Of a DNA stretch of 64,000 nt, positions 45,114 to 57,542 are shown piece after piece. The DNA is taken from positions 5,845,501 to 5,909,500 of the forward strand of contig JAZARR010000230.1 in the NCBI GenBank assembly GCA_037389465.1. The letters are read 5' to 3'. This stretch comes from Baylisascaris procyonis (taxonomy: Eukaryota; Nematoda; Chromadorea; Rhabditida; Ascarididae). The notes below the pieces were generated by a model. It was not told where the DNA came from. It searched no databases and saw nothing but the letters and a program-made list of their open reading frames with translations. Made by a program: the position numbers and the translations under genes. Each line of letters opens with the position of its first letter. The first letter of the stretch is position 1.

Positions 45114-45495
45114 CTAGTCAAATCTTATTGCCTTCAGCTCTAATTCCTTTTCATCCATTTTCTTCATTTCATCACATGGAAAAGGCTTTACATTAGAAAA
45201 CAGGAGTGTTTTTGCAAATATTTGTGGAAGCGTACTGATGCGACAAGATTTCTCTTTATACTTCATATTTTTTGAAGGAATAATAAGGAGAAGGGATAGG
45301 TTAGAGTCACGTGATGACGAACTTATATAGAACAGATCGGATGAGAAACTATCTAACAATACTGCATGCTGTCTGCTTGCATCTAAAGTTAAAAGAAAAT
45401 TTTCATACGTCATGACCTCAGAAGTACAGACTGTGGAGTTCCTTGGACCCTTTACTTCGAATATCGGTTCACTCCACCACATTCGGAAATCCTCA
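45114..45495 (-). CDS. Candidate terminal exon, function unknown
   Basis: An open frame of about 126 codons after an ATACTGAG, to a stop at 45,114. It is protein-like (DFRMWWSEPIFEVKGPRNST, later PFPCDEMKKMDEKELELK). Its phase-0 entry matches the exit of the first exon at 46,230, so the two may form one minus-strand gene. No family recognised. Confidence 0.33.
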
Positions 45496-45843
45496 GTATA
45501 TGTGCTTATGAGTATTAACTTACTGAATGACCTGAAGTGTAAGCTTTAATATCACCTGTCGAAAAAAGAAGGTACATTTTTTAGAGCATCGCACGCAGGA
45601 TCGCAGCAACTCTTAGCTGCTTCCATACTTTGCCTTAAATACAGTGCTTAGAGAACATTGCGGTCTTTTGAACGGAGCATTGCATCGTTTCCTCTCACTG
45701 CTGGTATTTAAGGATGTCAGGTTATTTATCCACCTAAAGTGCCAAATAATCGTTGAAGTCATCGTTGTGAACACATCACCTTTCATCTAATTTCATGTTC
45801 AACAATTTATAAAGCTGTGTTAAGAATCCTCGAGGACGAACAA

Positions 45844-45910
45844 ATGGAGGTAATAATGATGAGCTGTATTGTTACAATCAGTCTTCTCATTGCCTTGGCA
45901 AAGCCAAAAA
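45844..45910 (+). CDS. Candidate signal-peptide first exon
   Basis: ATG, then a typical nematode secretion signal (MMSCIVTISLLIALA, then KPK), leaving in phase 1 at a GTAACA donor. Unspliced it would end after 36 residues at a TAA. The exit phase fits the plus-strand exon at 46,758. It predicts a small secreted protein. Confidence 0.4.
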
Positions 45911-46226
45911 GTAACACCTTTGAAGATATTTCCATGAACGGATGCTGTCAATAATCAACACGGCTAACTTCAGGCACGAAAAACTTCATTATATATGTGA
46001 CACAAATCCTTGCGCTCTAAGCCACTAAGTAATGATTCACTTTGACGATTACTCCATCTCTCACTCGATATTGCCTATATTTTTAACATGGAAACCACAT
46101 TTCTTCATCTTTATTTATTTATACTTATCGTACTCTCCACTTCCACTTTCCTGCCAGCTGAGAGGTTAAATTGCTGCGGCTTGACTTGATTAAGAGGTGG
46201 AGACTGAATAACCGATGGGATTCATA

Positions 46227-46340
46227 CTCACCGTCACTTCAAATACCCGCACAGTGGCATCATCCTCTGTTGCCACGTGGGGGAGAGTAATCGCCTTGAC
46301 AGCTTCTTCGAATACTGTCGTCGGTGGGGAGACTATCATG
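46227..46340 (-). CDS. Candidate first exon on the opposite strand
   Basis: ATG, then about 36 codons to a consensus donor ACG|GTGAGT in phase 0. Residues: SPPTTVFEEAVKAITLPHVA, then TEDDATVRVFEVT. Boundaries are accurate to a few bases. A TCATGATAG just upstream could instead be an acceptor. It lies in the intron of the proposed plus-strand secreted gene. No family recognised. Confidence 0.42.
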
Positions 46341-46757
46341 AATTACGTCGATTGAGCTTGATGCGGCGAGCTGCACGTAATTTTTTTAGGATTCCGTCAT
46401 TATTATATATGCATGTAACCGATTATTTGGCACTTAGGTTGAGCAAGTGAGCCTGCGTTCCAGTATGCGCACATTAAAAAGGAAAGATACAGATGACCGC
46501 CTAAAAGATACAGATAGGAACATCCTCTAAGTAATGGAGTTCAAGCAAAGTATGAAAGCCTCAGGTGTGCAAGACTTCTGAAAGAAGTTGCGAACCATAC
46601 TAGAAAATGCGCGTGATGGGGGCATGTGTAACTGTTTGTTTGGCGTTATCAGTAGTGACCGGTAAATATTACTCCAGGTGCAGGGATGTATTTACATTTC
46701 AGCTGCTATCACCAATATTCATCCTCTAAGAAAGTTTGTTTTTTTCTTCCCAAGCAG

Positions 46758-46937
46758 CAGTAGAATGCAACCGAGCTGATGGAAAACGCGATCAGTCGCT
46801 TCTAAAACGCAAATACGTTTTTAGGATTCCGCTTCTCCTGCCAAGCTTGAATATTAGTAAAGCGATATCATCCTTGGATGTCCATTATATCAACAGAATT
46901 TTGCAACTCTACTTCGAACTTCCTGACTTATGTATAG
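46758..46937 (+). CDS. Candidate second exon of the secreted gene
   Basis: CCAAGCAG acceptor (tandem CAGCAG), two bases, 59 codons, one base, and donor TAG|GTATGA. It starts VECNRADGKRDQSLLKRKY and ends INRILQLYFELPDLCI. Entry phase matches the signal-peptide exon. Confidence 0.37.
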
Positions 46938-47688
46938 GTATGAAGGAACAGAGAAACGGAACCTTCTACCATGATACATGGATTACACGTGTCATAACGC
47001 GCATATGTCTTACGAAACCTCCTTCTTCTACCATGCTTTGCAAAAAAAGGCTGAAGTCTATGCAACGTAACCGAACTAGTCATTACAACAAGAAACGCTG
47101 GGATTTTTTATTTTAGAACAGATCATCTCGAGGGCGGGAATTTTCTTTTTGTGAGGTGGCGATAGAACAAATAAAAAAAAGCGCATTAGAGAATTTAAGC
47201 TTCGAAATATCTCATTGCTGAAGTTTGGTGATTGGACGTTCCCTGAAATAAGAGTAGAAACAAATATTTCTGCAGAAGATATTTTCGGACAACACGGTAA
47301 ACGTTGACGGTGCTTATGGTTTCCAGCATTCTTGACCAGTATTCGATGATGATTCTTCCTACCAACCGAATTAGCTAACAATTAAGTTACACAACCTTAT
47401 CAATTGCATATAACAAGTTCCATGAAACGCCTTGTAATAGCACTGGATGTAAATTTTAAACTCTAAAAGAAGATAGGAAGGATTCTGACTGAAGGACAAC
47501 TTTAGTATAGATATTCCTAACAAATACTTTAATGGCATTTACATTCGTTGCAGAAGTTCCTTATGGGAACGACGAAGTGATAAGGAGAAAAAGGATTATT
47601 GCATTGTCATAAGAGAAAGCTCATTGGATTACGTTAATATTCGAAGAAATAACGTAGTTTCTTTTGATAGACATAAATTGTGGTTTAG

Positions 47689-47994
47689 TTTTTGTTGCTA
47701 TTCGACTACGCATCCGTAAACAATGCTTTCCCATGCATGATGGGATTACGATTTTTTATATATGTGGCTGGAAAATGTCCTCATGAAAAGTGCATTGGCT
47801 ACGTTTATTCATATCTGCAAAGTAGTGAACCACTCTTCTGGCCTTTTCGTTCAGGCTATTGGGACATTATAAACGATATAGCGGAGCTTCATCGATCCTG
47901 CTCGGTTGCATCCTACGAAAAAAAGAATTGCCACCTTGGTTTCTGCCGCTTCCTTTTCGATCATGATGCCATTATGCAATTAGTTCGGAAAAAC
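47689..47994 (+). CDS. Candidate Cys-rich exon
   Basis: GGTTTAG acceptor, 102 codons in phase 0, donor AAC|GTGAGG. It contains GKCPHEKCIGYVYSYL, SGYWDIINDIAELHRSC and KNCHLGFC. Even Cys spacing suggests disulphides. It may belong to the plus-strand secreted gene, but the phase from the previous exon does not fit directly. Confidence 0.35.
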
Positions 47995-48735
47995 GTGAGG
48001 CACAGTTTATGCTCTAACGTAATATATATTAGACGTTAATATTGAACGACAAAAAGTACTGAAATAATGACATATCATTATGTAGGTGAAAGAAATTGTA
48101 TGTTGCCTCGTATAATGCAATAAGAAGTGCATAGCATATTGATGCTGATATGTAGTTAATTCTCGAGATGTAACACTGCATAATATATTTCAAAAAGTGA
48201 TCGTATGAAAGAATATCATTTGTTATAAATACCCTGAGTCCGAAATGCAAATTGAACTTGAAGGCGGGGGGAGATTTTTGTTTCGTTTAACCATCTGAAA
48301 GGAACATTTGCGCCTTCAGCTATTTAATTAAGTAGCAAACGCACATGTTTCTTTTTCACAGGTTTGCTCAGATTGCTCTTATGCGTTTGATCGCTTTCCG
48401 AAGCTTTCACTATTCATGATAGACGGTGGTAGTTTATATCACTGCCAAGAAATGTCGCTTGAATCGGGCGAATTGTCGTGTTCTTATGAATCAGGCATTC
48501 TTGTTTGTTGTCAGCATTTTTTCGGCCTCAATGCAAAGCTGCCGAAGATTATTCTGATACGAATTCTGAAAATTTGTGCCTAGCAAATTAGCAAATTACG
48601 AGCATATGTTCTTTGCGATATTGAGGCATTTCAGTTTTTAACAACATTTTGTCCTGGAAGTAGAAGTTTTCAACGGTTTTATTCTCTGGGCCTCTTGCAT
48701 AGTTGTAGGGAAAAATCAGGCCAGAGCGAAGACCT

Positions 48736-48995
48736 TCAGCGAGGAGGTGCCCTCTTGTTTGCTCGGGAGCTCTGAGGCGAATGGCCTGAATGAGCTCGAG
48801 GATTCATTGGGCCATGTGTGAACTGCATCCATGAAACAGTATTATGGCACCATTTATTACATTCGTGAATTCCATTATCGTTGAGTGATGCTCCAACGGC
48901 GGTCTGCCTTCTGATTACGGGATTTCCGTATGTGTCAGCATGGCGAATTGGCCTTTCTGAGCAAATTTCAGTGCTATTCATATGCTCGGAATGAC
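48736..48995 (-). CDS. Candidate terminal exon, basic and His/Asn-rich
   Basis: ACTTTAG acceptor, two bases, 85 codons to TGA. The residues are clearly protein-like: ERPIRHADTYGNPVIRRQ, then HECNKWCHNTVSWMQF, ending SSRANKRAPPR. Relatively GC-rich. An ATG five codons in gives an alternative start. No domain recognised; it could also be a piece of a dispersed repeat. Confidence 0.42.
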
Positions 48996-51603
48996 CTAAA
49001 GTTTAACTGCACAATATGCAACTTTATTCTAAGCTGAAGAGTGAAGTGCAATTTGGTACTCTTTGAGTGCCTTCGTATGCCGCTTCTGAGGAGCGACGCA
49101 TGTGCTGGACTCATCAACTTGTTTTCCAGCATGTTTTCTTTACTAAATAAGTTTAGTTATTTTATTGCGATTTCATGATATCATTGAAGACGATGCGTTG
49201 AATTTGTGCCAGCATCTTTGACACTCCTTGCCACTAATGAAGCGTGTCAGGAAGGATGTCGCAGCGTTGATTTATGCTTGGAAGTTAATCATAGAAGTTA
49301 AACGTGCTAAGGACGTTGATCAAATCATTCTAGAAAATATCATCTAGTTGAGCTGGTCGACAACAATTTCCATTTTAAGTCGTGAAATTAATCCACAATA
49401 ATGGAAGCCGGTTAGCTACATCATAAGAAGAACATTGTCGAGTCAGCGATTATATGAGCGCTTAACGTTGGCATTTCTGCTCGAAATTTCTATCTAATTA
49501 AAGCAATTACTGCTCTACAATTTTGCACATTCATTTCGCAAATACTTGCGTCATGTTCATATCTGTTCCATCGATCACTATCTGTGTAATTCCTAGTTTG
49601 GAGTTAACGAAGTTGTTCAAGTTATAGGAGCTGAAAGTTATTGAAAAAACATTATTAGATACAAGGTGCACAATATAATCACCTTCTACGCCAGATTTCA
49701 TGTTCATCGATCATCTCTTGTGCTGATTTTTGTGGGGATTAAAAACCTGTAGCATAATTTACACCGGTCAAACTTCCGTCTTACATTGCTCAGAGCATAG
49801 GAAACGATTTGCAGATTAGTTGTGGAAATGACTGCTGCAATTAAAAGATGAAAGCTTTAGTTGCGGTTTTAAATTTATGTTGCTAAATGCTAAAAGCTCA
49901 CGTGAGTAAGAAGCAAAAGCTCACCACGTGTCAGCTCCTCTTGAGCACCTCTACAATTGTTCACACATATTGTATTGGTTTAAAAGCATTCTATTATAAG
50001 GAGTTTGCGAAACGAAAGATTCTACCGTAAGCAGTAAATAAACTTATTATATAGAGAAGAATATTTCTCATTGTCGGAAAGTTTCTTTTTTTTGCTGGAG
50101 AATTCACTGAAAAGGGCAATAGAAAAGCGCGGATAAGAGAATTTCTTGGAATATCTACGCAACAGAATGAGTCATATTGTATTAGCTAGCACAAAGCGTT
50201 TACCGCAACAATCTTTTTTACACATTTACCACCTATTTTTTTCGTTTGCTGTGGATCCAATTTATGGAATGGATTGCAGTGAATATATGTTGGTGGAGCA
50301 TATGCTTCGAACTTCAAAAATAAAATTGTCTTTCGTTCAGAAGCGACATTAGTTTTTTGTGCTGTTGGAAAGAGTTCCACTGAATTTATGATATACCTCA
50401 CTAAGGTTGTCTAACTGATTGGTTATTGATGCAGTAAGAAGAATCAGAACAGATTTCTTGCCTAGATAGAAGCAGACTATGAACAGTGTTACCGCTGTGA
50501 TATGTTGTCGGAAAGTATGCTTTCAGAAGTTTTTTGTACCGCGTGGTGTTTGTTGCTCGGTCATGCTCAGTCACTACGTTCAAAATGAGACATGCCATAA
50601 TCTATATTCACTCATACATTTCGTTGCGCTGTTCGCTATTTCAGAGAGAAAAATCATCTTCGAAAACGTGGTATTTATAACATTCGGCTCAGATCGAAAC
50701 CTTAGCCACATATGAGGCATTTTTCTCTTTGTATTATTGATGGCCATACTTGGCACTGTAATCAAACCTCAATTTCACAAAAAGTTGCAGTGTTTCCATG
50801 TTCCTGAAAGGTGATCAAAAATTGTAAGATACAATGTCCAAGCTTTGAAGAGCAGATGCATTCAGTGTTGTCGAAAGGCCGTCATCACTTGCTGTTGGTC
50901 AATTTGACTGCTACGCTCCTCGATTATCTATTTATTTAGTTCTAATATCAAGTTCTTAGAGAATATAAAGAAACGCTTCATCTGTGCGGCTTTTCGCAGA
51001 CTGTAGCGATACCCAAACGAATCGGAGGATAATAACGAACCAAAAATCTTTAGCTAGAACCATTGAAATATGGAGTCCAAATTTGAGTTTATTTTCCGTT
51101 GTGAAATTGTGTGCGGCTTTTCCAACATCACCTTTTAAGAAATATTTCAGTTTGTCTTTCCCCGTATTCGACTATTCGACATGTGCATCAGTTCCGGGTG
51201 GCCAACAAACGTTGCACCAGAAACAATGTTATGCACAGCTCCTAGTTTCGTATTGTAGTCAGCAATCTCTACGCCGCGTTATCGTTAATGCACTCGCTTC
51301 TTTAGCTTTCAGACTGCTGCAGAGTCATTTCAGTCTACACACCTACTGCTTCTCTCACACATTAAATCTCTATATTCGATCTTACTTCTCTCTCTCTCAG
51401 ATACTTTTGTGCGTTTTCTCACTTCGGGGCATTAAAGTAAAAATATGAATTAGCGATATGTTATAACAACGAAAACGCCTCCATTTTGTGGCTCTAAAGT
51501 CCACTTCTCTTCGTTGCCTGTTTCGATCTGCTTTATTCTTTGTTGAGAACTACTGATAAGGCCTAACAACCGCTTTTTGCAAAAGTTCACATCATGCACG
51601 CTT
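48996..51603. other. No gene resolved
   Basis: AT-rich DNA. The plus-strand frame at 50,984-51,448 is open for 154 codons but mostly Leu/Ser/Phe, without signal, splice sites or domain. Confidence 0.3.
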
Positions 51604-51810
51604 TCAAGCGTGGTTCACATCCTCTTTCAAAAGTGTTGCGCGGTTGAGGCTGTCACACTTTGCCTGGACTTCACTGCTTGGAGGGCTGTGCAATCCTTTG
51701 AACGGTGCAATATATCTTTTCTTTTTAATGTTCGCTGGTTCGAGCTCTAACTCATTTATTAAACTAACAACGTCATTCAGTTCCAAGAAGAAATCAACGT
51801 GCATCATCAT
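51604..51810 (-). CDS. Candidate small protein or terminal exon, 68 residues
   Basis: ATG at 51,808-51,810 (three Met codons in a row), then DFFLELNDVVSLINELELE, KKKRYIAPFKGLHSPPSSE and LLKEDVNHA to TGA. The frame extends upstream to a CATTCCAG acceptor, so it may be a terminal exon. Well-balanced composition, unlike its surroundings. No family recognised. Confidence 0.42.
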   Translation of the reverse strand: MMMHVDFFLELNDVVSLINELELEPANIKKKRYIAPFKGLHSPPSSEVQAKCDSLNRATLLKEDVNHA

Positions 51811-52990
51811 GATAAGCCAAGTGATGATGCTGGAATGAGGCGAGACGACGATCATGCTGTCACATGAGAAAAATGAAAGAACTAAATCACTGAGAGCTGT
51901 GATGTTTGACCTGGCCAGAAGGTGGAAGTGGTGTACATCGATGAGCGCAAACTATCGTTGTAATGATAATTTGCATCATAACTGATTCGAACACGGTCTT
52001 CAAGGTTAATCCACGAATCCAAACAAGGGCCATAAACTTACATGTCGGCAACATTTACTATCCAATGAGATTCAAAAATTTTTTTTCCAATGTCTTTTAT
52101 GAGTGATTTTGCCAAAGATTTGAATGATTCAACTATCATTCGTTCTTTTTAGGTATCATTGCAAATACGCGTATTGTGCCAGCCTTATTTTGAATGCTAT
52201 GTGAGGTTATCAGTTGCTCATGCAAAAAGTTGTATTCAATCAACAGCGGCATCGCGCAAAGCCTATGAGTCTGAGCCATAACTTGGTACTTTTATTGGTA
52301 CTCCTGGTGGCATCTACGAACGAATCGCAAATAAATTTGTTAGTACTCTTTTGTGTTGCTAAATTCATATGAGCCTTGTCATCGCTATGTGATCCTGGTT
52401 TATGGAATACTGATGAAATATTTTAAAGCTTTGAGTTGCATGATTAGCTCTCATATGTCTGGCTTTAAAATTTTTAGCTTTTTTTGTCAACTGTATTTCA
52501 TATGCTAAATTTGGTAAATGACGATCATGCTAGCTTGTCTTTAGTCATTTTATCAATTTTCAGCGACTAGCTTCACTCTAAGCATTTTGTATATCATATA
52601 TAATTGCTTCTTACTTTTTCATTTCTCAATTTTACTAACGTAAAATGTCATGACGTTAATCAATTGCTAGTTTTATCTCCGCTTCTATCAAATGTCAAAC
52701 ATCATATTAAACAGTAGGATCATAGCAATTAAGTTTCGCTTCTCTTGCAACACCTTGCTTTCTTATCGAGCCTAAATACTTTCCACAATATCCTCATCAA
52801 AATTCACCCAGTCTTTATTAGTTCGTTGCTCTCAATTATTTAAAGATGCATTATGGGAACTCCAATCCATCCAAATGAATTATCGCTGCTACACGTGTAA
52901 TTATGCCATACCATTATGTCATTTATTCTTTGTGAACATCGTTCGTTTGTGTTGTACTGTGAAATTCACGAATGTTGATAAATGCTCAGC

Positions 52991-53447
52991 TGTTGGGGTA
53001 AACTTTACGAGTAGTAATTCGCCGAAATCATTGGTAGATTGCAAATGATGAGTTGTGTTGTGTCTGCGTACCAGTTTGCTGTGTCGGCTGCGACGACAAC
53101 TGGAGGTAGGTCGTGTGATAGGCAGAGCTAGGATAAGCACTTTATTTGGAAAATATAAACAAGCTCCCAAGATGGAGCAAGAGGGGAGCAAGGCTGAGAC
53201 GATAGAGATGAACACTGACGAGCGACCACGAGGTTCACCAGAAATGAATCAATCGGACGGGTTGAGAGCCGCCTTTTATAGGCCTTAGGTACCGTGAAAG
53301 GTACAAAGACAGACAACGGTATTATGTACGGCCACTCAACAAGTGCGTGTGAAACTGTGATTCGCCACTTAAAAAGTGCAAAGCGATTACTAAACGTTTC
53401 ATCACAATCGGATATCTTGAGTTGGCTCTCTGGCGCCATACCCAACA
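52991..53447 (-). mobile_element. Solo LTR of a retrotransposon
   Basis: The element starts TGTTGGGTATGG and ends TTTACCCCAACA on the minus strand, giving inverted TGTTGGG/CCCAACA termini and a length of 457 bases. Inside, in the right order for an LTR, are a TATAAAAGG box (53,272-53,280) and an AATAAA polyadenylation signal (53,141-53,146). No second LTR, primer site or polypurine tract flanks it, and no target duplication is visible, so it is an old solo LTR. Its GC-rich open frames are not genes. Confidence 0.62.
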
Positions 53448-55868
53448 AGTTGCGAAGTACTGCTAAGGAAGAATCACTAAATAAGCCAAATTGCTTCTTA
53501 TGGTTCATGACTAACGATTGTGTATGCTATTCGGCTGATCCAACTGATAAGCTGTTCGGCATTGATAGGGCTTGATTGTAGAGTTATCAGACCTGCTTGG
53601 TATCAAGTTTTAATAAGAAAGATCAAAATCAGCTCCCGTCGTTTTTATCGTATTAGCTCGCATGTTGATATAAAGCCGATTGAAGTGAACTTCTTCATCT
53701 GTCGAATACTTTTTTGTGCTGAAATTTTGGCTTGTAAACCAGTGAGAAGCTTAGAGCCATTGATCCTCAATTTTTCAGAAGTTGTTTCAAGATAGCGCGA
53801 AATGCGAGAATTTTAGGTATTATGCTACACTTTTGGTTTGAGTCTTAGCTATTACCATATATTTTTGGCTCACCCACCCTAGCACTCCTTCGCACTGTTC
53901 ATGCAAATGTTGATCCTTTTTTTGTTGGGGGGGGGGGGGGTGGGGGAAGTAGGATAAAAAAGCTTGTTGTTTTACGTACTAGTCCTCTTTCAGACTGCTT
54001 TGTATGCGTTTGAAATTGTCCAGGTGTTGCATTGAGCATATTGATACACACAAATCGATCAAGTAATAATTTCCTTTTTCTTTGTTTGCGCTTGTAGCTG
54101 AAGTTCGCAATACGGCTACAATTTATGCTGACTTTCGCTCTCTCGTGTTTAGCTTGTTGGCAGGTTGCAGCTGCAGCAAAAATGTGAGCTTATATTCGGG
54201 CGGAAATTTCACTTATGAATTTTACATTGCTTTGCAAAATCTGCGTTCTGTGACCCCGTATTCCTCGTCGACTATCTCAACATAGATTCCCGAAATTCGG
54301 CGAGGATTTCTCGTTACTGGAGTGGAAATATTCCTCGCAAAATTTTGGCAGTCTTTCTCCATGTATCGCAAAGCGCAATATCGATTTTCTTTTAGATATT
54401 AATTCTCGTACGTGTCACAAACTCAATAACAACTCACTGACGACTCCGAGAACGTTTATTTAGTCACCGCCTAGTTTCTATGGGAAACCTTATACTAGAA
54501 TACTCAGTTTTAGATACGAATGTGTTGACGAATAACTTGTGCCACAAACCACTCATTTCTTCCCGATTTCAGTTTTCACCATTCATTTTTTTATTTGGAA
54601 ATTTTATCCTAGTCGCCAGCGAAACCACTGAGCTAGCACATGGAAAGGACATTAACAGTTTTCAAAACCTAGGCAGAAGGGAAAATTCCACCTCATTCAA
54701 TGTGAAAGGAGAATGGAGTTATCAAATGAACCATGAATTGAGCAGCAAAAGCCTATTAAAATTCTCTGTTCTGCCGAATAATAAGGCAATCTGATTGAAA
54801 TTATGTACTCGCCTTTTCTGACCAGTTTATTTTTATGGCTGTGGTGATGCGTATTATATTTTAGCCGGTCCCAAGCTTCCTAGGGACATCTGCAATTTTG
54901 GTCATGAAAGTCATGCATTTTTATATTGAGAGCTAAAATCGACCGCACAAACCCCTCATAGTGCACCTTTATCAGTCTGATCGACTGTGCAACGATGATC
55001 TCACAAATGCGATGTCGTTGTCAGTAGAAACTTCTAAGGTAGGGAAATTTTCCTCTGCATATGAGAGGTTCTACCGCAAAAACTTCTAGGTTGCTGAGAC
55101 AGATTCGACGTTTGCGCGGGGACACCACCCTATTATGAGGACTGTACGCATCAAATTTTGTAATCGCAGGTACGGTATCAACCCCAACAGAACAAAAGGA
55201 AACACATAGACTAGCATACATACGTACGCATAGGGGAAGGGATGTATACAACCAACCATAATGCGTTTATGCAAAAGCAACTTTGCTAAAGGAATCTGTG
55301 AAGCGCACGAGAAAGCGCATGGACCATCGGATACAAGAATAACCTCCTTATCCAAGCTGATTTCTCATATACGTTTTGTTCTGTCGAGTATTTTTTCTTT
55401 GTGTGAGGTTATTTTATTGTTGTTGATGTGAATGGCAATCAACCTAGCAGCACTGAAAAACGTGACAGTTTATAAGAGATAGAATAGTTAATGAGAACCG
55501 TGCACAGATATTAATATAATAGCCACTCTTTCAATAGGGAAGCAGGTGAACTGTATCTACACGCATGTGGAGTGGGAGTGGGCATCGAAAGGCCAGAATC
55601 TGCAAGTGACGAGTGGCTCATTTGACGTAAACTAGTGAAATTATCAACATCATTTCTTCAACAAGTCTAGAATGTATGGGTGCAAGCAGCACTTCATTAG
55701 ACTTTGCCAATAACAATCTTAGGACCTCGTTTGGATGAAAATTACATAGAAAACTATTATTGATGGAAGTCTTTCCACTTAATGAGGGGTTTGAAGAAAA
55801 GATCTTCGAGTAAGTATTCCATTAAGTATTCCACTAAATAAAGAACGTTTGAGTCGAAGAACATTCAT
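53448..55868. other. No firm gene; G-run
   Basis: Contains 14 consecutive G (53,927-53,940) followed by TGGGGG. An open plus-strand frame at 54,480-54,794 (104 codons, SETTELAHGKDINSFQN in the middle) starts with ATG but has no further support. Confidence 0.3.
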
Positions 55869-56111
55869 CTAGGCAAACACGCAGTTAAATCGAGCGTTAG
55901 CCAATGTCCACACGTCATCAGATAAACATAAATGAGCAAACGACAGCAACATCGCTACACACGTCACCCTGAATCCAGAGAGGTGACGTCGATTGATCGC
56001 TTGAAATGAAGTTAATGATGCCTTGTATTTCTTCTCGGGACAGCGGATACTTATAGTACTACGACTTAAGTTGTTTAGACTGCCCGACTTGGATTTCCTT
56101 GAGTTGTACAT
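55869..56111 (-). CDS. Candidate small protein with a hydrophobic segment
   Basis: ATG, basic Ser-rich start (MYNSRKSKSGSLNNLSRSTI), then VTCVAMLLSFAHLCLSDDVW and a stop after 80 codons. A GTGACG after TTCAGG could be a donor. It may be a single-pass protein or a chance frame. Confidence 0.28.
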   Translation of the reverse strand: MYNSRKSKSGSLNNLSRSTISIRCPEKKYKASLTSFQAINRRHLSGFRVTCVAMLLSFAHLCLSDDVWTLANARFNCVFA

Positions 56112-56881
56112 GAGTTGTAGGTAGGTTAAGTTGTCGATGAAGCATAAGCCGATGTGTATTTCAAAGGGTTTTCATGAATCCGCTGGCAACAAAATTTACT
56201 CCGCGGCATGTTGCCCTTCATTATGTCCTCTCCCATGTGCGGTCCTGTGTTGTCACCTCGCTCGTCGTAGAATGTCATGTAGTGTGGCGAGTTGGCGAGA
56301 ACTGAATATCGGCAGAACTACGACGTCTTCAAAGAGATAAGGGGGTACATAGGCACAAACCGAAATTCCCGACTTCGTCATGGCGGAAGTGTGCGACATT
56401 CTAAGGCTTTGTGCCCAACAATGAGACCTTGAGCCACCCTAGCCACTTTTCAAGGTGTTGTGTGTTCTATTGGTGCAAATATAAGTAACTTGGACGCCTT
56501 CTATACAACATTTATGGGATAGGGGTGAACCCATTGGCTTACGGTGGGCGTTTCAGCTGGAGGGCTTTCGCTTTCGAATGTCTGCTGTGAGACACTTGTA
56601 GCGGGGCAGCTTCCGATGTGTGAAGCCGAAAGTTCGTAAATTCCGCTCAGATATGGTTGAGGAGTTAGACGCGTTCAGCAGTGGGGATATCTTCACCAGC
56701 TTAGACCTAGAGTACTCGCAGTTACGCCATGGAAATCTACATAATACTTTGCATTGCATGCCCAGCATCTGTTAACGACCTTTTTGAAGCGGTAGTACTC
56801 TATTTTGAAATATCGTCTTTCTCTTCCTATATAAAATGCATTTCCTGGCGAACGCAAGTTGCTGAGCATCGAGTGAGGTGA
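56112..56881. other. Possible degenerate mobile-element patch
   Basis: The minus strand near 56,410-56,430 reads VGHKALECR, which resembles the second half of a CCHC zinc knuckle. The plus strand at 56,650-56,720 reads FSSGDIFTSLDLEYSQL, vaguely like a reverse-transcriptase motif. They lie on opposite strands and frames are broken. Confidence 0.2.
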
Positions 56882-57498
56882 TTGCTCTTAAAGTATTTTA
56901 AAAGTTCTCATAGGCCTTATGATTTTTCGAGAAAGCGCATCATCACCATCCGCGCCTCCATTATACACATTTATCTGTCTGTTTATTTATTTACTTATCT
57001 ATTTATTTATCTGTTCTTTGTTTCTGTAAATCCTGTTCAGTTGTTTGTTTTACGTATATTTGTTCGTTTCCATATTTATTACTCTCCGTCTATAACTCGC
57101 AAGGATAAGACGTTAACCCCTCGCAGCAATCTCTATAAAAAAATTTCGCTCAGTGCGCCCCGATCCACTGTCGAGCTGTCTCCACCGTCAACGGGCGCTG
57201 ACCAATCCACGAGGCCCCTTAGATCGACGCCCAGTCCACTGGACTCCCCCTGCAACCAACCTGGGCTGCACGCTATTCTACATTATGGCCTTCCTCTTAC
57301 CAGTTACCACCTGCCTTTGCCAGTTAACCAATAATATACAGTATAATGTTGAGGTGGTTCTCTTCCAATATCAACACCGTATTCCGCAGTTCACCGATTT
57401 CCCGTTTGCACCTTGATGCTGCTTTGTGAACTACAATTCAGACTTCGGTAATTAAATATTAAGGCATCGAAAACTACGGAACACGCACATAACTTTTT

Positions 57499-57542
57499 AA
57501 CGCACAAATAAGCACACATAACGCACAACTAAGCACACACAT
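57499..57542. repeat. Two-copy tandem repeat
   Basis: AACGCACAAATAAGCACACA and AACGCACAACTAAGCACACA lie head to tail, about 21-23 bases per copy. Confidence 0.75.

Noticed and set aside
50984..51448. 154-codon plus-strand open frame.
   Set aside because: Composition of low-complexity AT/pyrimidine DNA, no initiator context, signal or splice support.
53055..53288. Apparent GC-rich plus-strand coding exon with Glu/Met-rich residues.
   Set aside because: It lies wholly inside the solo LTR, whose TATA box and AATAAA explain the composition.
56408..56720. Zinc-knuckle-like VGHKALEC and RT-like DIFTSLDLEY as one retroelement.
   Set aside because: They are on opposite strands, each is only a partial motif, and frames between them are closed.
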